Assembly: GCF_040359615.1 (NCBI RefSeq)
Contig: NZ_CP132942.1
Coordinates: forward strand, 1,302,001-1,366,000
Length of the DNA stretch: 64,000 nt
Source of the DNA: Tunturibacter psychrotolerans
GTDB lineage: Bacteria; Acidobacteriota; Terriglobia; Terriglobales; Acidobacteriaceae
Direction of reading: 5' to 3'
Positions 17,752 to 27,003 of the stretch are shown piece after piece. Numbering within the stretch: position 1 is the stretch's first letter; every line of letters begins with the position of its first letter. The notes beneath the pieces were generated by a model. The model saw only the letters and a list, made by a program, of their open reading frames with translations. It was not told where the DNA came from and did no database searches. A program made the position numbers and the translations under genes.

Positions 17752-19821
17752 ATGCGCTACGCGGGAACTTCGGTTGTGTTGTTGCTGCTCTTTGGTTTTG
17801 CGACCGGACTGCGGGGACAGAAGCCCTTGGCGGTCCCTCCTGCGCCAAGAGCGCAGCTTGAGGCTACGCTGGGCGATGGCACTGTTGAGCTTTCCGGCCT
17901 CTGGAAGTTTCATATCGGCGATGATATGGCCTGGGCGGGGCAGGACTTCGACGACTCGAATTGGGGAACTCAAGATCTGACGCCACCCGCCGGATCCGCA
18001 AATCCTGAGCTGGGCAGCAGTGGGTACATTCCTGGCTGGACAGCGAACGGTTATCCTAAACATACAGGCTTCGCATGGTATCGGCTCCGAGTTAACGTTC
18101 AGAGTTCCCACGGCAGGCTTGCCATCAAGATGCCGAACCAAGTTGACGATGCGTATCAGCTCTACGTAAATGGTCAACTACTTGGGGAGCTCGGCAGGTT
18201 TGGCGAGCACAAGGCAACGGCTTTCAGTACGCTTCCCCGAGCGTTCAAGCTACCAAGAGAGCTTCGCAATGGGCCAATCACCATTGCAGTTCGGACGTGG
18301 ATGGATAGTGCGTCGATTTTCCTTGCACCTGACGCCGGAGGGATGCACGAACCTCCGGTTCTTGGTCACGCCGGTGTGATTGGAACACTGATTCAGCTGG
18401 ACTGGGACGACACGGCGCATGTTGTCGGCAGCGGTTTTCTCGAGATGCTGATTCTGCTCCTTGCGTGGATGGTGGCGGTTAGCCTTCTCTCGATGGACCG
18501 CACGGAGCCTTCGTATCTGTGGCTAAGCCTCGTCTGTGCGGTCACAATTTTGGAGAATGGCGTCGTTCTGATCGTCAGCTTCGTGCCGTGGATTGCCCTG
18601 ACGGCCGGGATAGTTTTACAGTTCGTCATCATTAGTCCGATCCGAATCGGGCTTTGGGTCATCTTCTGGGGTTACTGGTTTCGGATTGGCCAGATGCAAT
18701 GGATTCACCGCATAGTGTGGGGATTGGTTGCTCTTACGATAGTCGGAACCGCCATGATTAGTGCTCCGATCTACGGCGAGCATGTTCCTGTGCATGCGGC
18801 CGTTTATCTGACGCCTATTTTGCTTGCGCTGAGACTAAGCTTTGGAATGCTCTTATGCGCAATCACCGTTCAAGGCATCCGGAAGCAAAAGACCGAGGGC
18901 TGGCTGGCTTTCTCGGCAGTGCTTTTAGTTGCGATTGCTCTCTTTCAGTCCCAGCTCCGTATTCTCCATATAAAGACAGCGTTTGACGTACTCGGATTCG
19001 CCGTGGGGTTGGGAACCATCTCGACGATTTTTTCCCTCTTCCTGATTACGGTCATGTTGGTTCGGCGATTTCTGCACACTCAGCGGATACGCGAGCAGTG
19101 GAAGGCGGAGATCGAGCAGGCGCGACAGATTCAACACGTGCTGATTCCAGAACAGCTACCCAAAATACCTGGCCTTGCTATCGAGAGTGAATATCGTCCG
19201 GCACGTGAGGTTGGGGGAGACTTCTTCCAGATCCTCCCCGTGCAGGAGGATGGCAACGTATTGATTGTGGTTGGTGACGTCACTGGGAAGGGCCTGCAGG
19301 CTGGAATGCTTGTCGCGCTGATCGTCGGTGCGATACGGACCGCAGTGCAATACGATTCCGATCCTTTAGTCCTGATGAACAGCCTGAACGATCGGCTGTG
19401 GGGTCGGGGACGGGCAAGTGCTACTTGCCTCATCCTCCAGATCTGCCCCGACGGGCACGTGACTCTGGCAAACGCCGGACATCTGCCACCTTACCGGAAT
19501 GGCGTAGAGATCGAGATGGGAGGCTCGCTTCCCATTGGTGTCGTGCCCGGCGCAGAGTTCTTTGTCTCGCATTTCACGTTGGCGCCTGGAGACACGTTGA
19601 TGCTAATGTCCGACGGAGTCGCAGAGGCACAGGATCAACAGAAGCAGCTGTTTGGGTTTGAACGCATTCAGCAGATGCTGCAACGGCCGATTTCGGCGGC
19701 AGAGTTGGCGTCCGCTGCCCAGGATTTTGGTCAGGAGGATGACATTCTTGTACTACGAATTCAGCGTCTGCAAACGCCTGGAAATGTTCCTGATGAGAAA
19801 GTCGTTCTTGCGGTGACTTAA
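17752..19821 (+). CDS. 7TM-receptor PP2C (SpoIIE-type) phosphatase
   Basis: 689 residues. I set the start at ATG 17752, which gives a clean signal peptide (MRYAGTSVVLLLLFGFATGL); the frame is open to a TTG 15 bases earlier. About 30-200 is a galactose-binding-like beta domain (GLWKFHIGDDMAWAGQDFDD, YQLYVNGQLLGELG). Seven or so helices follow at about 225-435 (7TMR-DISM type), then a coiled coil (EQARQIQHVLIPEQLP) and a SpoIIE/PP2C domain at about 455-680 with metal-binding GGDFF, VGDVTGKG, MSDGV and QEDDI. It should sense an extracellular ligand and dephosphorylate a STAS anti-anti-sigma protein. The STAS gene ends 48 bp away on the other strand, so it is a good candidate substrate. Confidence 0.85.
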   Translation: MRYAGTSVVLLLLFGFATGLRGQKPLAVPPAPRAQLEATLGDGTVELSGLWKFHIGDDMAWAGQDFDDSNWGTQDLTPPAGSANPELGSSGYIPGWTANGYPKHTGFAWYRLRVNVQSSHGRLAIKMPNQVDDAYQLYVNGQLLGELGRFGEHKATAFSTLPRAFKLPRELRNGPITIAVRTWMDSASIFLAPDAGGMHEPPVLGHAGVIGTLIQLDWDDTAHVVGSGFLEMLILLLAWMVAVSLLSMDRTEPSYLWLSLVCAVTILENGVVLIVSFVPWIALTAGIVLQFVIISPIRIGLWVIFWGYWFRIGQMQWIHRIVWGLVALTIVGTAMISAPIYGEHVPVHAAVYLTPILLALRLSFGMLLCAITVQGIRKQKTEGWLAFSAVLLVAIALFQSQLRILHIKTAFDVLGFAVGLGTISTIFSLFLITVMLVRRFLHTQRIREQWKAEIEQARQIQHVLIPEQLPKIPGLAIESEYRPAREVGGDFFQILPVQEDGNVLIVVGDVTGKGLQAGMLVALIVGAIRTAVQYDSDPLVLMNSLNDRLWGRGRASATCLILQICPDGHVTLANAGHLPPYRNGVEIEMGGSLPIGVVPGAEFFVSHFTLAPGDTLMLMSDGVAEAQDQQKQLFGFERIQQMLQRPISAAELASAAQDFGQEDDILVLRIQRLQTPGNVPDEKVVLAVT

Positions 19822-19869
19822 CGAGCTGATTCAGCAAGAAATTTGACAGTTATGGAGAGGTAAGAGGAT

Positions 19870-20235
19870 TTATTCGAAGCCCGCGCAGGCGGCGGCTTCG
19901 TCGGGGTAGAGCTTCGTGTACTTCGTAATACCTACCATGGTGAAGACCTTTTGGAAGTGCGGGGTTAGGCCGAACGTCTGCACCTTCTGTCCCTTCTGGC
20001 TGGCGGCGTAGAGCAGTTGAATGATCAACGCGATACCGCTGGAGTTGAGATACTCCACCTTGGAGAAGTCGAGCAGGATGCGTTTCGACGTTTCGGGTGA
20101 CAGGCCGTTGTAGGTTCCCAAGACTGCAGGCTCAGACGAACTTGTAATATCGCCGGCGAAACGGAGCACTGTGATGGGATCGCCTGAGGCGCACTTGACC
20201 TGCTCCATTTTGACCTTAGTACTAAACTCCGCCAT
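19870..20235 (-). CDS. STAS-domain anti-sigma factor antagonist (RsbV/SpoIIAA-like)
   Basis: 121 residues, one STAS domain. The phosphorylatable serine lies in EYLNSSGIALI (S65 or S66), the position used in SpoIIAA/RsbV. In partner switching the dephosphorylated form binds the kinase/anti-sigma protein and frees its target. Last gene of a three-gene minus-strand operon, 10 bp after the RsbW-like gene, with a ribosome site (AAGGAG) in that gap. Confidence 0.9.
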   Translation of the reverse strand: MAEFSTKVKMEQVKCASGDPITVLRFAGDITSSSEPAVLGTYNGLSPETSKRILLDFSKVEYLNSSGIALIIQLLYAASQKGQKVQTFGLTPHFQKVFTMVGITKYTKLYPDEAAACAGFE

Positions 20236-20245
20236 GGTGTCTCCT

Positions 20246-20686
20246 TCAATCCTCTGTCTTGTTTAAGCGTATGACGAGTCGCGCGTAACTGCCAGCGGGA
20301 GGTGAACTGACCCACTCTGCCTCGTCCACCAAGGACTGAATCAGAAACATTCCCATACCGCGACTGGCCTCTTCTCCGTGCATCTTCTTATCCATATCCG
20401 GGGTGTGGACACCGCTGGGGGGGCCAGTACCGGTATCGAGTACCTTAACTTCCAATGAAGTCTCATCCATGGAGAGAATGACACCTACGATGAGGGACTC
20501 GTCGAGTTTATTCCCATGCTCCATCGCATTGATACAGGCCTCGGCGACGGCGGTTTTGAGGTCTTCCACGCGATCCGGAGCGAATCCCATCAGCTTCGCG
20601 ACGCTGGACGCTGTACTCATTGCAATCTTTTCAAAGCCGAGACGCGAAGGGAGCCGAAGTTCGATAATGTTGTTCTTACCTTCCAA
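20246..20686 (-). CDS. Anti-sigma regulatory kinase (RsbW/SpoIIAB-like GHKL ATPase)
   Basis: 146 residues. GHKL fold with N box (EACINAMEHGN, about 50-60), G1 box (VLDTGTGPP) and G2 loop (RGMGMFLIQSLVDE). These proteins bind a sigma factor or other target and phosphorylate the STAS partner. The operon supplies both the phosphatase (upstream, 8-bp gap) and the STAS protein (downstream). No sigma factor gene is nearby, so the final target is unknown. Confidence 0.9.
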   Translation of the reverse strand: MEGKNNIIELRLPSRLGFEKIAMSTASSVAKLMGFAPDRVEDLKTAVAEACINAMEHGNKLDESLIVGVILSMDETSLEVKVLDTGTGPPSGVHTPDMDKKMHGEEASRGMGMFLIQSLVDEAEWVSSPPAGSYARLVIRLNKTED

Positions 20687-20694
20687 TTCCCCTC

Positions 20695-21843
20695 CTACGG
20701 CTTCCGTCCAATTACAAGTGCGGTCATATCGTCTGACTGATTTTCCTGGTTGGAGAAGGCATCCAGGGTCCGCCAGATCGAGTTCAGTGTTCCAGTCGCG
20801 TCAGTGTGGCGGGAGGCACGGAATGCCTCCATGAGGCGGTCCTGACCGAATTCTTCGTCACCTTGAAACACCTCAGTCATTCCGTCGGTGTAGATTAGCA
20901 GCTTCGCCTTGTCGGACAGTACATAATTTTCTGCGGTGTAGCTAGAGAAAGGCAACATCCCAACCGGCGTGCCACTGGCTTCAATCAACTCAGGCACATC
21001 GCTGCCATTGAGGAGAAAGGCTGGATTGTGTCCGGCGTTTACTACTTCGACAGTATGCGTCTTTGGGTCGAGCCTTAGAAACATAGCCGTGACATAACGG
21101 CGACGCGACTCTTCACCCTCTTTGTAATGAAGAAGGTTCATGTTTGTTGCCATGTCGACGAGCGGCATCTCGGAGTTTGCCATGGCTCGCAACGCTGCCC
21201 GAAACGAGCTGCCGACCAACGCTGAGGCGAGGCCTTTGCCGGCGACATCGGCCACTACGACCATCAGCTCTCCCGATGGAAGTTTAATGAGATCGAGATA
21301 ATCGCCGCCAACTTCATAGCAAGTCTGCGAACGCCCGTCGATACTGTAACCCGGGATGTCTGGAAAGACCTGCGGAAGTAGGCTTCGTTGGATGTCACGG
21401 GCGCACGAGAGATCCTGCTTCACCCGCTCCATATCCAGCGTTTGTTCGTGATATCGGGCATTTTCGATGGCGACCGCGGCTTGGATCGCTAGATGCTCTA
21501 GAAAGTCCTGCTCGTAGAGGGATAGTGGCGCTCCATCACGCGTGATGACGACCATCTCGGTCAGGGTCGAACCGTGGCGGTCCAACAAAGGGAAGCGGTA
21601 ACAGCCGCGCCTCGGATCGGAGGATGGCGGATGTAAGAGGAATCGCGGCGGAATATCTCCATAAGAAAAGGGAAAGGTCGTGAAAAACGCACCCGCCATC
21701 TCAAGTTCGCGCACTGTGATCTGCAGAACACTGCGGAGAACACTGTCCAATTCGATGGTGCTATGGATTCTGTGGGTCGTGTCGAGCAGGGCCTGTAGCC
21801 GCGCGATTTGCTGTTGCAGATGGAGACTGCTTTCGATTTCCAT
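20695..21843 (-). CDS. GAF-PP2C (RsbU-like) serine phosphatase
   Basis: 382 residues, cytosolic. A short coiled coil (about 1-20) leads into a GAF domain (about 20-150, closing with QAAVAIENARY), then a linker helix (DLSCARDIQRSLLPQVFP) and a SpoIIE/PP2C domain with GGDYLDL, VADVAGKGLAS, IYTDGMTE and QSDDMTAL. It should remove phosphate from the STAS protein two genes downstream when the GAF domain is engaged. ATG 21843 is preceded by GGAGCAG. First gene of the rsbU-rsbW-rsbV-like operon. Confidence 0.9.
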   Translation of the reverse strand: MEIESSLHLQQQIARLQALLDTTHRIHSTIELDSVLRSVLQITVRELEMAGAFFTTFPFSYGDIPPRFLLHPPSSDPRRGCYRFPLLDRHGSTLTEMVVITRDGAPLSLYEQDFLEHLAIQAAVAIENARYHEQTLDMERVKQDLSCARDIQRSLLPQVFPDIPGYSIDGRSQTCYEVGGDYLDLIKLPSGELMVVVADVAGKGLASALVGSSFRAALRAMANSEMPLVDMATNMNLLHYKEGEESRRRYVTAMFLRLDPKTHTVEVVNAGHNPAFLLNGSDVPELIEASGTPVGMLPFSSYTAENYVLSDKAKLLIYTDGMTEVFQGDEEFGQDRLMEAFRASRHTDATGTLNSIWRTLDAFSNQENQSDDMTALVIGRKP

Positions 21844-22065
21844 GGAACTGCTCCTTCAATTGGCTGCTCGGACGGCAATAAGCTCTCGACCGTTTGCTGC
21901 GTATGACCAGCGAAGTGGCTCGCTCCTGTTGTTATCCCATGTAGGACCCTACCGCGTCGCGACGTGGGGAAGCGGAAACCCGATTGACACTAGGTCAGTC
22001 GAGAGAGTGACGTCTTAAGCCCTTTCAGGAGATATCACGGATGGAACACATTGAACAGAACAATC

Positions 22066-22290
22066 TTATTTCTTGCCTGTGCTGCCGGGGGTTGTGTTGG
22101 CATCTTCAGGAGCAGACGGATTGATGTGACCCAGGTTGTTTTCAGGAGTGTTGGAGCTAACCTTCGTAGGTCCTGGGCCAGCGGTGGAAGGGTCATCCCC
22201 CTTCGGGCCCGAGGGTTCAACTGCGTGTTTTGCGTCAATCCGAGGATTCTGGTAGCGGATTTGATTCGATTGTTGATCATTCGTGGACAT
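22066..22290 (-). CDS. Small hydrophilic, probably disordered protein
   Basis: 74 residues rich in Asn, Pro, Gly, Ser and Thr (QNPRIDAKHAVEPSGPKGDD is typical). No hydrophobic stretch and no cysteines. The ATG at 22290 has AAGGTG 6 bases upstream, which is the main reason for accepting it as a gene. It stands alone between the rsb-like operon and rfbB. I recognise no family. Confidence 0.5.
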   Translation of the reverse strand: MSTNDQQSNQIRYQNPRIDAKHAVEPSGPKGDDPSTAGPGPTKVSSNTPENNLGHINPSAPEDANTTPGSTGKK

Positions 22291-22495
22291 GTGGTCACCT
22301 TTCGATTCTCAATGGTCATTGGAGAGAAGGGATGGCGATTGAAGTTGCCTGCTTCCACGTGAAGTTGAGACCGGACGGCAGACACCTAAGCTGCAACAGT
22401 CTTCGGAGGCTCTGTTTCCGATGCGCAGCATGAATGCAACTGTATTTGGCCTATATTAATGATTGGAAGCAGTAAGCGGAGGATCCGGCAGCAAC

Positions 22496-23632
22496 ATGAG
22501 ATTAGCGGGGACGACAGAAGAAATTACATGCAGCGACTCCATTCTGGTGACTGGTGGAGCTGGATTTATAGGAAGCAACTTCGTGCTGGATTGGTTGGCT
22601 GCTGGTTGTGGGGCAATAGTCAATTTAGACAAGTTGACGTATGCGGGGAATCCAGAGAATCTGGCATCTGTCGAGAACAGCGCGGCCTATAGATTTGTGC
22701 AGGGTGATATCTGCGATGCAGAACTAGTTACCAGTCTTCTGCAAAAGCACAAGCCACGTGCAATTGTTCACTTCGCCGCGGAAAGCCACGTTGACCGTTC
22801 TATTGTAGGCCCCGAAGCATTTCTGCGAACTAATATAGATGGCACGTTTACCTTGCTGCAGGCGGCACGCGCATATTACGGCAGTCTGGCAAGCGCAGAT
22901 CAGGAAAGGTTTCGGTTTCTCCACGTGTCGACCGATGAGGTGTATGGTACGTTGACGCCGGAAGCGCCGGCTTTCCATGAAGAGACGCCCTATGCCCCGA
23001 ATAGTCCTTACGCGGCATCGAAGGCAGCGTCAGATCATCTGGTGAGGGCGTGGCTGCACACGTACGGTCTGCCCGCCATCATTACTAACTGTTCGAACAA
23101 CTATGGACCGTATCAGTTCCCGGAAAAGCTGATTCCGCTGATGATTGCGAATGCTTTGCAAGGCAAGTCCCTGCCGGTGTACGGAGACGGACAACAGGTT
23201 AGAGACTGGCTATATGTCGGAGACCATGCGAGTGCGCTGCGCACAGTCCTTGAGCGGGGACGTGTGGGTGAGACCTACAACGTCGGCGGAGGCAACCAAC
23301 GGAGCAATCTCGAAGTGGTGAAGACGGTTTGTGCGCTACTCGACGAATTGGTCCCTGAGTCAAAGTTCAAACCGCATCTGCAACTGGTGAAATATGTGAC
23401 AGACCGGCCGGGACATGATCGTCGATATGCGATCGACGCCCGCAAACTCGAGGCAGAACTCGGATGGCGAGCGCAGGAGAGCTTCGAGACCGGATTGAGG
23501 AAGACGGTGGTGTGGTACTTGAGGAACGCATCGTGGGTGGAGAACGTGACTAGCGGAGCGTATCACCAGTGGATGACGCAGAACTACTCTGGGCGCGGAG
23601 AAAAAGTTGCAGCTGGCGAGAGGACTCGATGA
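22496..23632 (+). CDS. rfbB: dTDP-glucose 4,6-dehydratase
   Basis: 378 residues; second step of dTDP-L-rhamnose synthesis, converting dTDP-glucose to dTDP-4-keto-6-deoxyglucose with bound NAD. Rossmann glycine motif at 20-26 (GGAGFIG), active-site T146-D147-E148 (STDEVYG), and Y172/K176 (YAASK). I prefer ATG 22496 over the TTG at 22463; it has GGAGGA 12-13 bases upstream. The protein has about 15 extra N-terminal residues against the usual enzyme. The next gene starts inside its stop codon (ATGA overlap), marking an operon rfbB-rfbA-rfbD-gmhB. Confidence 0.93.
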   Translation: MRLAGTTEEITCSDSILVTGGAGFIGSNFVLDWLAAGCGAIVNLDKLTYAGNPENLASVENSAAYRFVQGDICDAELVTSLLQKHKPRAIVHFAAESHVDRSIVGPEAFLRTNIDGTFTLLQAARAYYGSLASADQERFRFLHVSTDEVYGTLTPEAPAFHEETPYAPNSPYAASKAASDHLVRAWLHTYGLPAIITNCSNNYGPYQFPEKLIPLMIANALQGKSLPVYGDGQQVRDWLYVGDHASALRTVLERGRVGETYNVGGGNQRSNLEVVKTVCALLDELVPESKFKPHLQLVKYVTDRPGHDRRYAIDARKLEAELGWRAQESFETGLRKTVVWYLRNASWVENVTSGAYHQWMTQNYSGRGEKVAAGERTR

Positions 23633-24504
23633 AGGGAATTATTCTCGCCGGGGGCTCTGGGACCAGACTTCACCCAGTGACGCAGGTAATTTCGAAACAA
23701 CTGCTTCCGGTTTACGACAAACCAATGATCTACTACCCGCTTTCGGCGTTATTGTTGGCTGGTGTTCGCGACATCTTGGTAATTTCGACGCCAGAGGACA
23801 CGCCGCGCTTCGAGCAACTGCTTGGGACTGGTGAGCAATGGGGTATCGCTCTGAAGTATGCTGTACAACCGTCTCCAGGCGGTCTGGCGCAGGCGTTCTT
23901 AATTGGGAAGGATTTCCTCGCGGGAGAGGGTTGTTGCCTGGTGCTTGGGGACAATATCTTCTACGGGCATGATTTCGCGAAGACATTACGCGATGCTGCC
24001 GAAGGCGGTCCAGGAGCGACGGTTTTTGCTTACCCTGTCCTTGATCCTGAGAGATATGGAGTCGTTGAGTTCGACGAACACCGACGTGCGATCTCGATTG
24101 AAGAGAAGCCGTTGAAGCCAAAGTCACGCTATGCAGTGACGGGAATCTACTTTTATGACGCGCAGGTTGTCGGCATTGCGGAGGGTCTAAAGCCATCGCA
24201 GCGCGGTGAACTTGAGATCACCGATGTGAATCGTTGGTATCTGGAACATGGGAAATTGCGGACGCAGGTACTGGGACGGGGAATCGCGTGGCTCGATACC
24301 GGTACACACGATTCGCTGCTCGAGGCGGCGACATTTATCCATACGATTGAGAAGCGGCAAGGCCTGAAGGTAGCTTGCCCCGAAGAGATTGTGTATCGAC
24401 TCGGTTACATAAATGCTGATCAGCTGCGAACACTGGCATCGAAGATCGCAAAGGGCACCTATGGGCAATACCTACTGCGGGTGCTGGAAGAGACGGTGTA
24501 CTGA
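23629..24504 (+). CDS. rfbA: Glucose-1-phosphate thymidylyltransferase
   Basis: 291 residues, the usual RmlA length. Makes dTDP-glucose from dTTP and glucose-1-phosphate, the first step of the rhamnose pathway. Nucleotide-binding signature [16 protein letters not shown] at 3-18, then KPMIYYPLS and the [10 protein letters not shown] metal region. ATG 23629 overlaps the rfbB stop by 4 bp; the open frame upstream is part of rfbB sequence. Confidence 0.95.
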   Translation: MKGIILAGGSGTRLHPVTQVISKQLLPVYDKPMIYYPLSALLLAGVRDILVISTPEDTPRFEQLLGTGEQWGIALKYAVQPSPGGLAQAFLIGKDFLAGEGCCLVLGDNIFYGHDFAKTLRDAAEGGPGATVFAYPVLDPERYGVVEFDEHRRAISIEEKPLKPKSRYAVTGIYFYDAQVVGIAEGLKPSQRGELEITDVNRWYLEHGKLRTQVLGRGIAWLDTGTHDSLLEAATFIHTIEKRQGLKVACPEEIVYRLGYINADQLRTLASKIAKGTYGQYLLRVLEETVY

Positions 24505-25430
24505 TGATGGTTGGGAAGTTGCCGTTGGGGGAGAAGATCCTGCTGACGGGGGCTACGGGCCAGGTCGGGGGCGAGTTATCGAAAACTCTGAAGTTGGTGG
24601 GGGACGTGGTCGCTCCGGATCGCGTGACGATGGATCTCGCGAATTCGGACTCGATTCGGGAGACGATTCGCGCAATACGGCCGAGGTGGATCGTGAATTC
24701 CGGTGCTTATACAGCGGTTGATAAAGCAGAGAGTGAGCCGCAGCTGGCTTATGCGATTAATGCTGAGGCTGTAAAGACAATTGGAGAAGAGGCGCATGCC
24801 CTTGGTGCTGGCGTCATCCACTTCTCTACGGACTATGTTTTTGATGGTTCTGGGAATGAACCTTACTCTGAGACTGATGCGGTTGGACCTGTGAGCGTCT
24901 ACGGCGCGAGCAAACTCGCGGGCGAGAAGGCGCTTTCTGAGAGCGACGCAGGGAACATGATCTTCCGCACCAGTTGGGTCTACGGAGCAAAAGGGAAGAA
25001 TTTCCTGTTGACGATTCTAAAACTGGCGCAGGAACGCGAGACCCTGAAAATAGTGGCCGATCAGCACGGTGCACCAACTTGGAGCCGTGACTTAGCGAGA
25101 ATGACTACGCAGGTAATTCAAGATTGTGAGACGGCGGCACGAGACAAAGGATTGAAGGCCGCGCTTTCGGATGCAGGTGGGATCTACCATGCAGCTGGAA
25201 GTGGGGAGACTACCTGGTTTGGATTTGCTACAGAAGCGGTTCAATTGCAGCGTAAAAGAGAAGCCGGAGTGCGGTTTGCCGCGGTCGAAGCGATACAGAC
25301 CGCTCAATATCCGACCCCTGCGAAGCGGCCATCAAACTCACGGTTGAACTGCAGCAAGCTGACGGAACGATTTGGGTGGACCATGATGGATTGGCGGGAC
25401 TCGTTGCGCGAGGTACTGTCAGAGTTATGA
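24504..25430 (+). CDS. rfbD: dTDP-4-dehydrorhamnose reductase
   Basis: 308 residues. Last step of dTDP-L-rhamnose synthesis, NADPH-dependent. GATGQVGGEL (about 15-24) binds the cofactor; STDYVFDG and the YGASK pair (Tyr and Lys) form the active site of the extended SDR family. ATG 24504 shares one base with the rfbA stop, and a second ATG follows at once (24507). Overlaps gmhB by 4 bp. Confidence 0.94.
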   Translation: MMVGKLPLGEKILLTGATGQVGGELSKTLKLVGDVVAPDRVTMDLANSDSIRETIRAIRPRWIVNSGAYTAVDKAESEPQLAYAINAEAVKTIGEEAHALGAGVIHFSTDYVFDGSGNEPYSETDAVGPVSVYGASKLAGEKALSESDAGNMIFRTSWVYGAKGKNFLLTILKLAQERETLKIVADQHGAPTWSRDLARMTTQVIQDCETAARDKGLKAALSDAGGIYHAAGSGETTWFGFATEAVQLQRKREAGVRFAAVEAIQTAQYPTPAKRPSNSRLNCSKLTERFGWTMMDWRDSLREVLSEL

Positions 25431-25975
25431 AGCAGAGAGCGTTATTTCTCGATCGGGATGGGGTAGTAAATGAAGAGGTGGGATATCTGCATCGATCTGA
25501 GGAAGTGCGGTTTGTCGATGGAATTTTTTCGCTTTGTAGGACCGCGGTGGGGCTCGGATATCGGCTGATCGTTGTCACGAATCAGGCGGGAATCGCGCGT
25601 GGCTATTATTCCGAGGCCGATTTTCACGCGCTGATGACTTTCATGCGAGCAGAACTCCGTACGCAAAGCGTTGAGCTCGATGCCGTTTATTTTTGCCCTT
25701 ACCATCCCGTGCACGGGGTAGGGGTATACAAGCGTGAGCACGAGGATCGAAAGCCCGGCACTGGGATGCTGCGACGAGGAGTTGCTGAATTTGGGGTAGA
25801 GCTAAGCGAAAGTGTGATGGTTGGGGACCGGTGCTCGGATATAGCGGCTGCCAATGCGGCTGGATTGCGGCAAGCTTTTTTGGTCTGTGGAACTGAGACA
25901 GCCGGGTGTGATGGCGAACATCTGAAGGTGGATTCCTTGGCCGAAGTAGAACGTTGGCTGCTCGCACAGGGGTAA
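25427..25975 (+). CDS. gmhB: GmhB/HisB-N-type HAD phosphatase (heptose-1,7-bisphosphate 7-phosphatase-like)
   Basis: 182 residues. HAD motif I is FLDRDGVVN (D9, D11), motif II VVTNQAG, motif III RKPGTGM and motif IV GDRCSD. In the family it removes the 7-phosphate of manno-heptose bisphosphate on the way to ADP- or GDP-heptose. The zinc loop is odd: C-x-H is present (CPYH), but the usual second CxC before RKP is replaced by EHED, so zinc may be bound differently or not at all. ATG 25427 lies in the rfbD stop (4-bp overlap). No other heptose gene is in the window, so the exact substrate is open. Confidence 0.8.
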   Translation: MKQRALFLDRDGVVNEEVGYLHRSEEVRFVDGIFSLCRTAVGLGYRLIVVTNQAGIARGYYSEADFHALMTFMRAELRTQSVELDAVYFCPYHPVHGVGVYKREHEDRKPGTGMLRRGVAEFGVELSESVMVGDRCSDIAAANAAGLRQAFLVCGTETAGCDGEHLKVDSLAEVERWLLAQG

Positions 25976-26074
25976 CTGTCAACCTCGCTCAAGGCTGTAC
26001 TGCGGCGCGATCCAAAATCTGCTGAACAATGACTCTCACCAGGATGGTCCACCTGTGAACCGCGACGGAAATCT

Positions 26075-26662
26075 CTAAACCAAATGGGGTACCTCAACGG
26101 GCGGGAGTTCGGCTTCGAGGAAGTGCCTGCCCAAAGCATCCTTGGCGCTGACAGAGGGTGGGATACCATTAAGCGCTTCCAAAGGCCAATCAATGGCGAG
26201 GGTGGAGTCGTTCCAGAGAATGGAGCGCTCTCCCTGCGGGTGATAGATGTTCGTGGTCTTGTACAGGACTTCCGCGGTGTCTGAGAGAACAAGAAAGCCG
26301 TGCGCAAACCGTTCGGGAATCCAGAGCAGCTGAAGATGGTCGGCCGAGGATTCGGTTTTTAGGTAGAATCCAGCCCATTTGCCGAAGTCGGGAGATTCAC
26401 GCCGCAGATCGACCGCGACGTCCCAGATATGACCGGAGAGAACACGGACAAGCTTGCCCTGGGGTTTTCCGAGTTGATAGTGGAGGCCCCGAAGCACTCC
26501 TTTTACCGAAAAAGACTGGTTGTCTTGTACGAAGTGCGCCGATAATCCGGCAGCCGCAAAAGTTGATTGATTGAATACCTCTGCAAACCAACCGCGACTA
26601 TCTCCGAAGCGTTGGGGTTGAATTAGCTTAACGTCACGTAGAGGTGTTTCCAGAACTTGCAT
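26075..26662 (-). CDS. rfbC: dTDP-4-dehydrorhamnose 3,5-epimerase
   Basis: 195 residues, cupin fold. Third step of dTDP-rhamnose synthesis. Active-site motif VLRGLHYQ with H61, and a conserved Tyr near 140 (NIYHPQGE). The open frame runs further upstream to 27022, but family alignment fixes the start at ATG 26662 (MQVLETPLRDV). No good ribosome site is seen there. It is the only rhamnose gene on the opposite strand, converging with gmhB. Confidence 0.92.
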   Translation of the reverse strand: MQVLETPLRDVKLIQPQRFGDSRGWFAEVFNQSTFAAAGLSAHFVQDNQSFSVKGVLRGLHYQLGKPQGKLVRVLSGHIWDVAVDLRRESPDFGKWAGFYLKTESSADHLQLLWIPERFAHGFLVLSDTAEVLYKTTNIYHPQGERSILWNDSTLAIDWPLEALNGIPPSVSAKDALGRHFLEAELPPVEVPHLV

Positions 26663-27003
26663 TCGTGTAGTGTAGTGGCCATAAAGCGTACAGGAAAACA
26701 GTCTTGCCCGATCGTCCCAAAGTGGAACGAATAAAAGGCGAATCTGGTAAACGTAAGCTCCGCTTTCAGAATGCGGTCGGGTAGAATGGAGCAGTTGCAC
26801 AAATGCGCTTTGATTCCCAGTCGTCGGCTTGGTCCAACCCGGTTTAGCAGAGAGACCATCGTAAGGTCCATGAGCGGGTAGCATGAAGCAATCAGGTGGA
26901 AGTGATTTGGAAGCGCGGTCGTCTCCGGGCTTAATTTCGGAAGCGGATTTAGAGAAAGTACCGCGACACAAGGCGTGTAACAGGAACCAGTCCGACTGAT
27001 GTG
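26663..27003. other. Divergent promoter region of rfbC and the sugar transferase
   Basis: 341 bp between the starts of two divergent envelope genes. Long open frames on the minus strand cross it but look non-protein-like (His/Cys/Pro-rich, no repeatable motif). I take it as regulatory DNA, without a recognisable operator. Confidence 0.45.
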
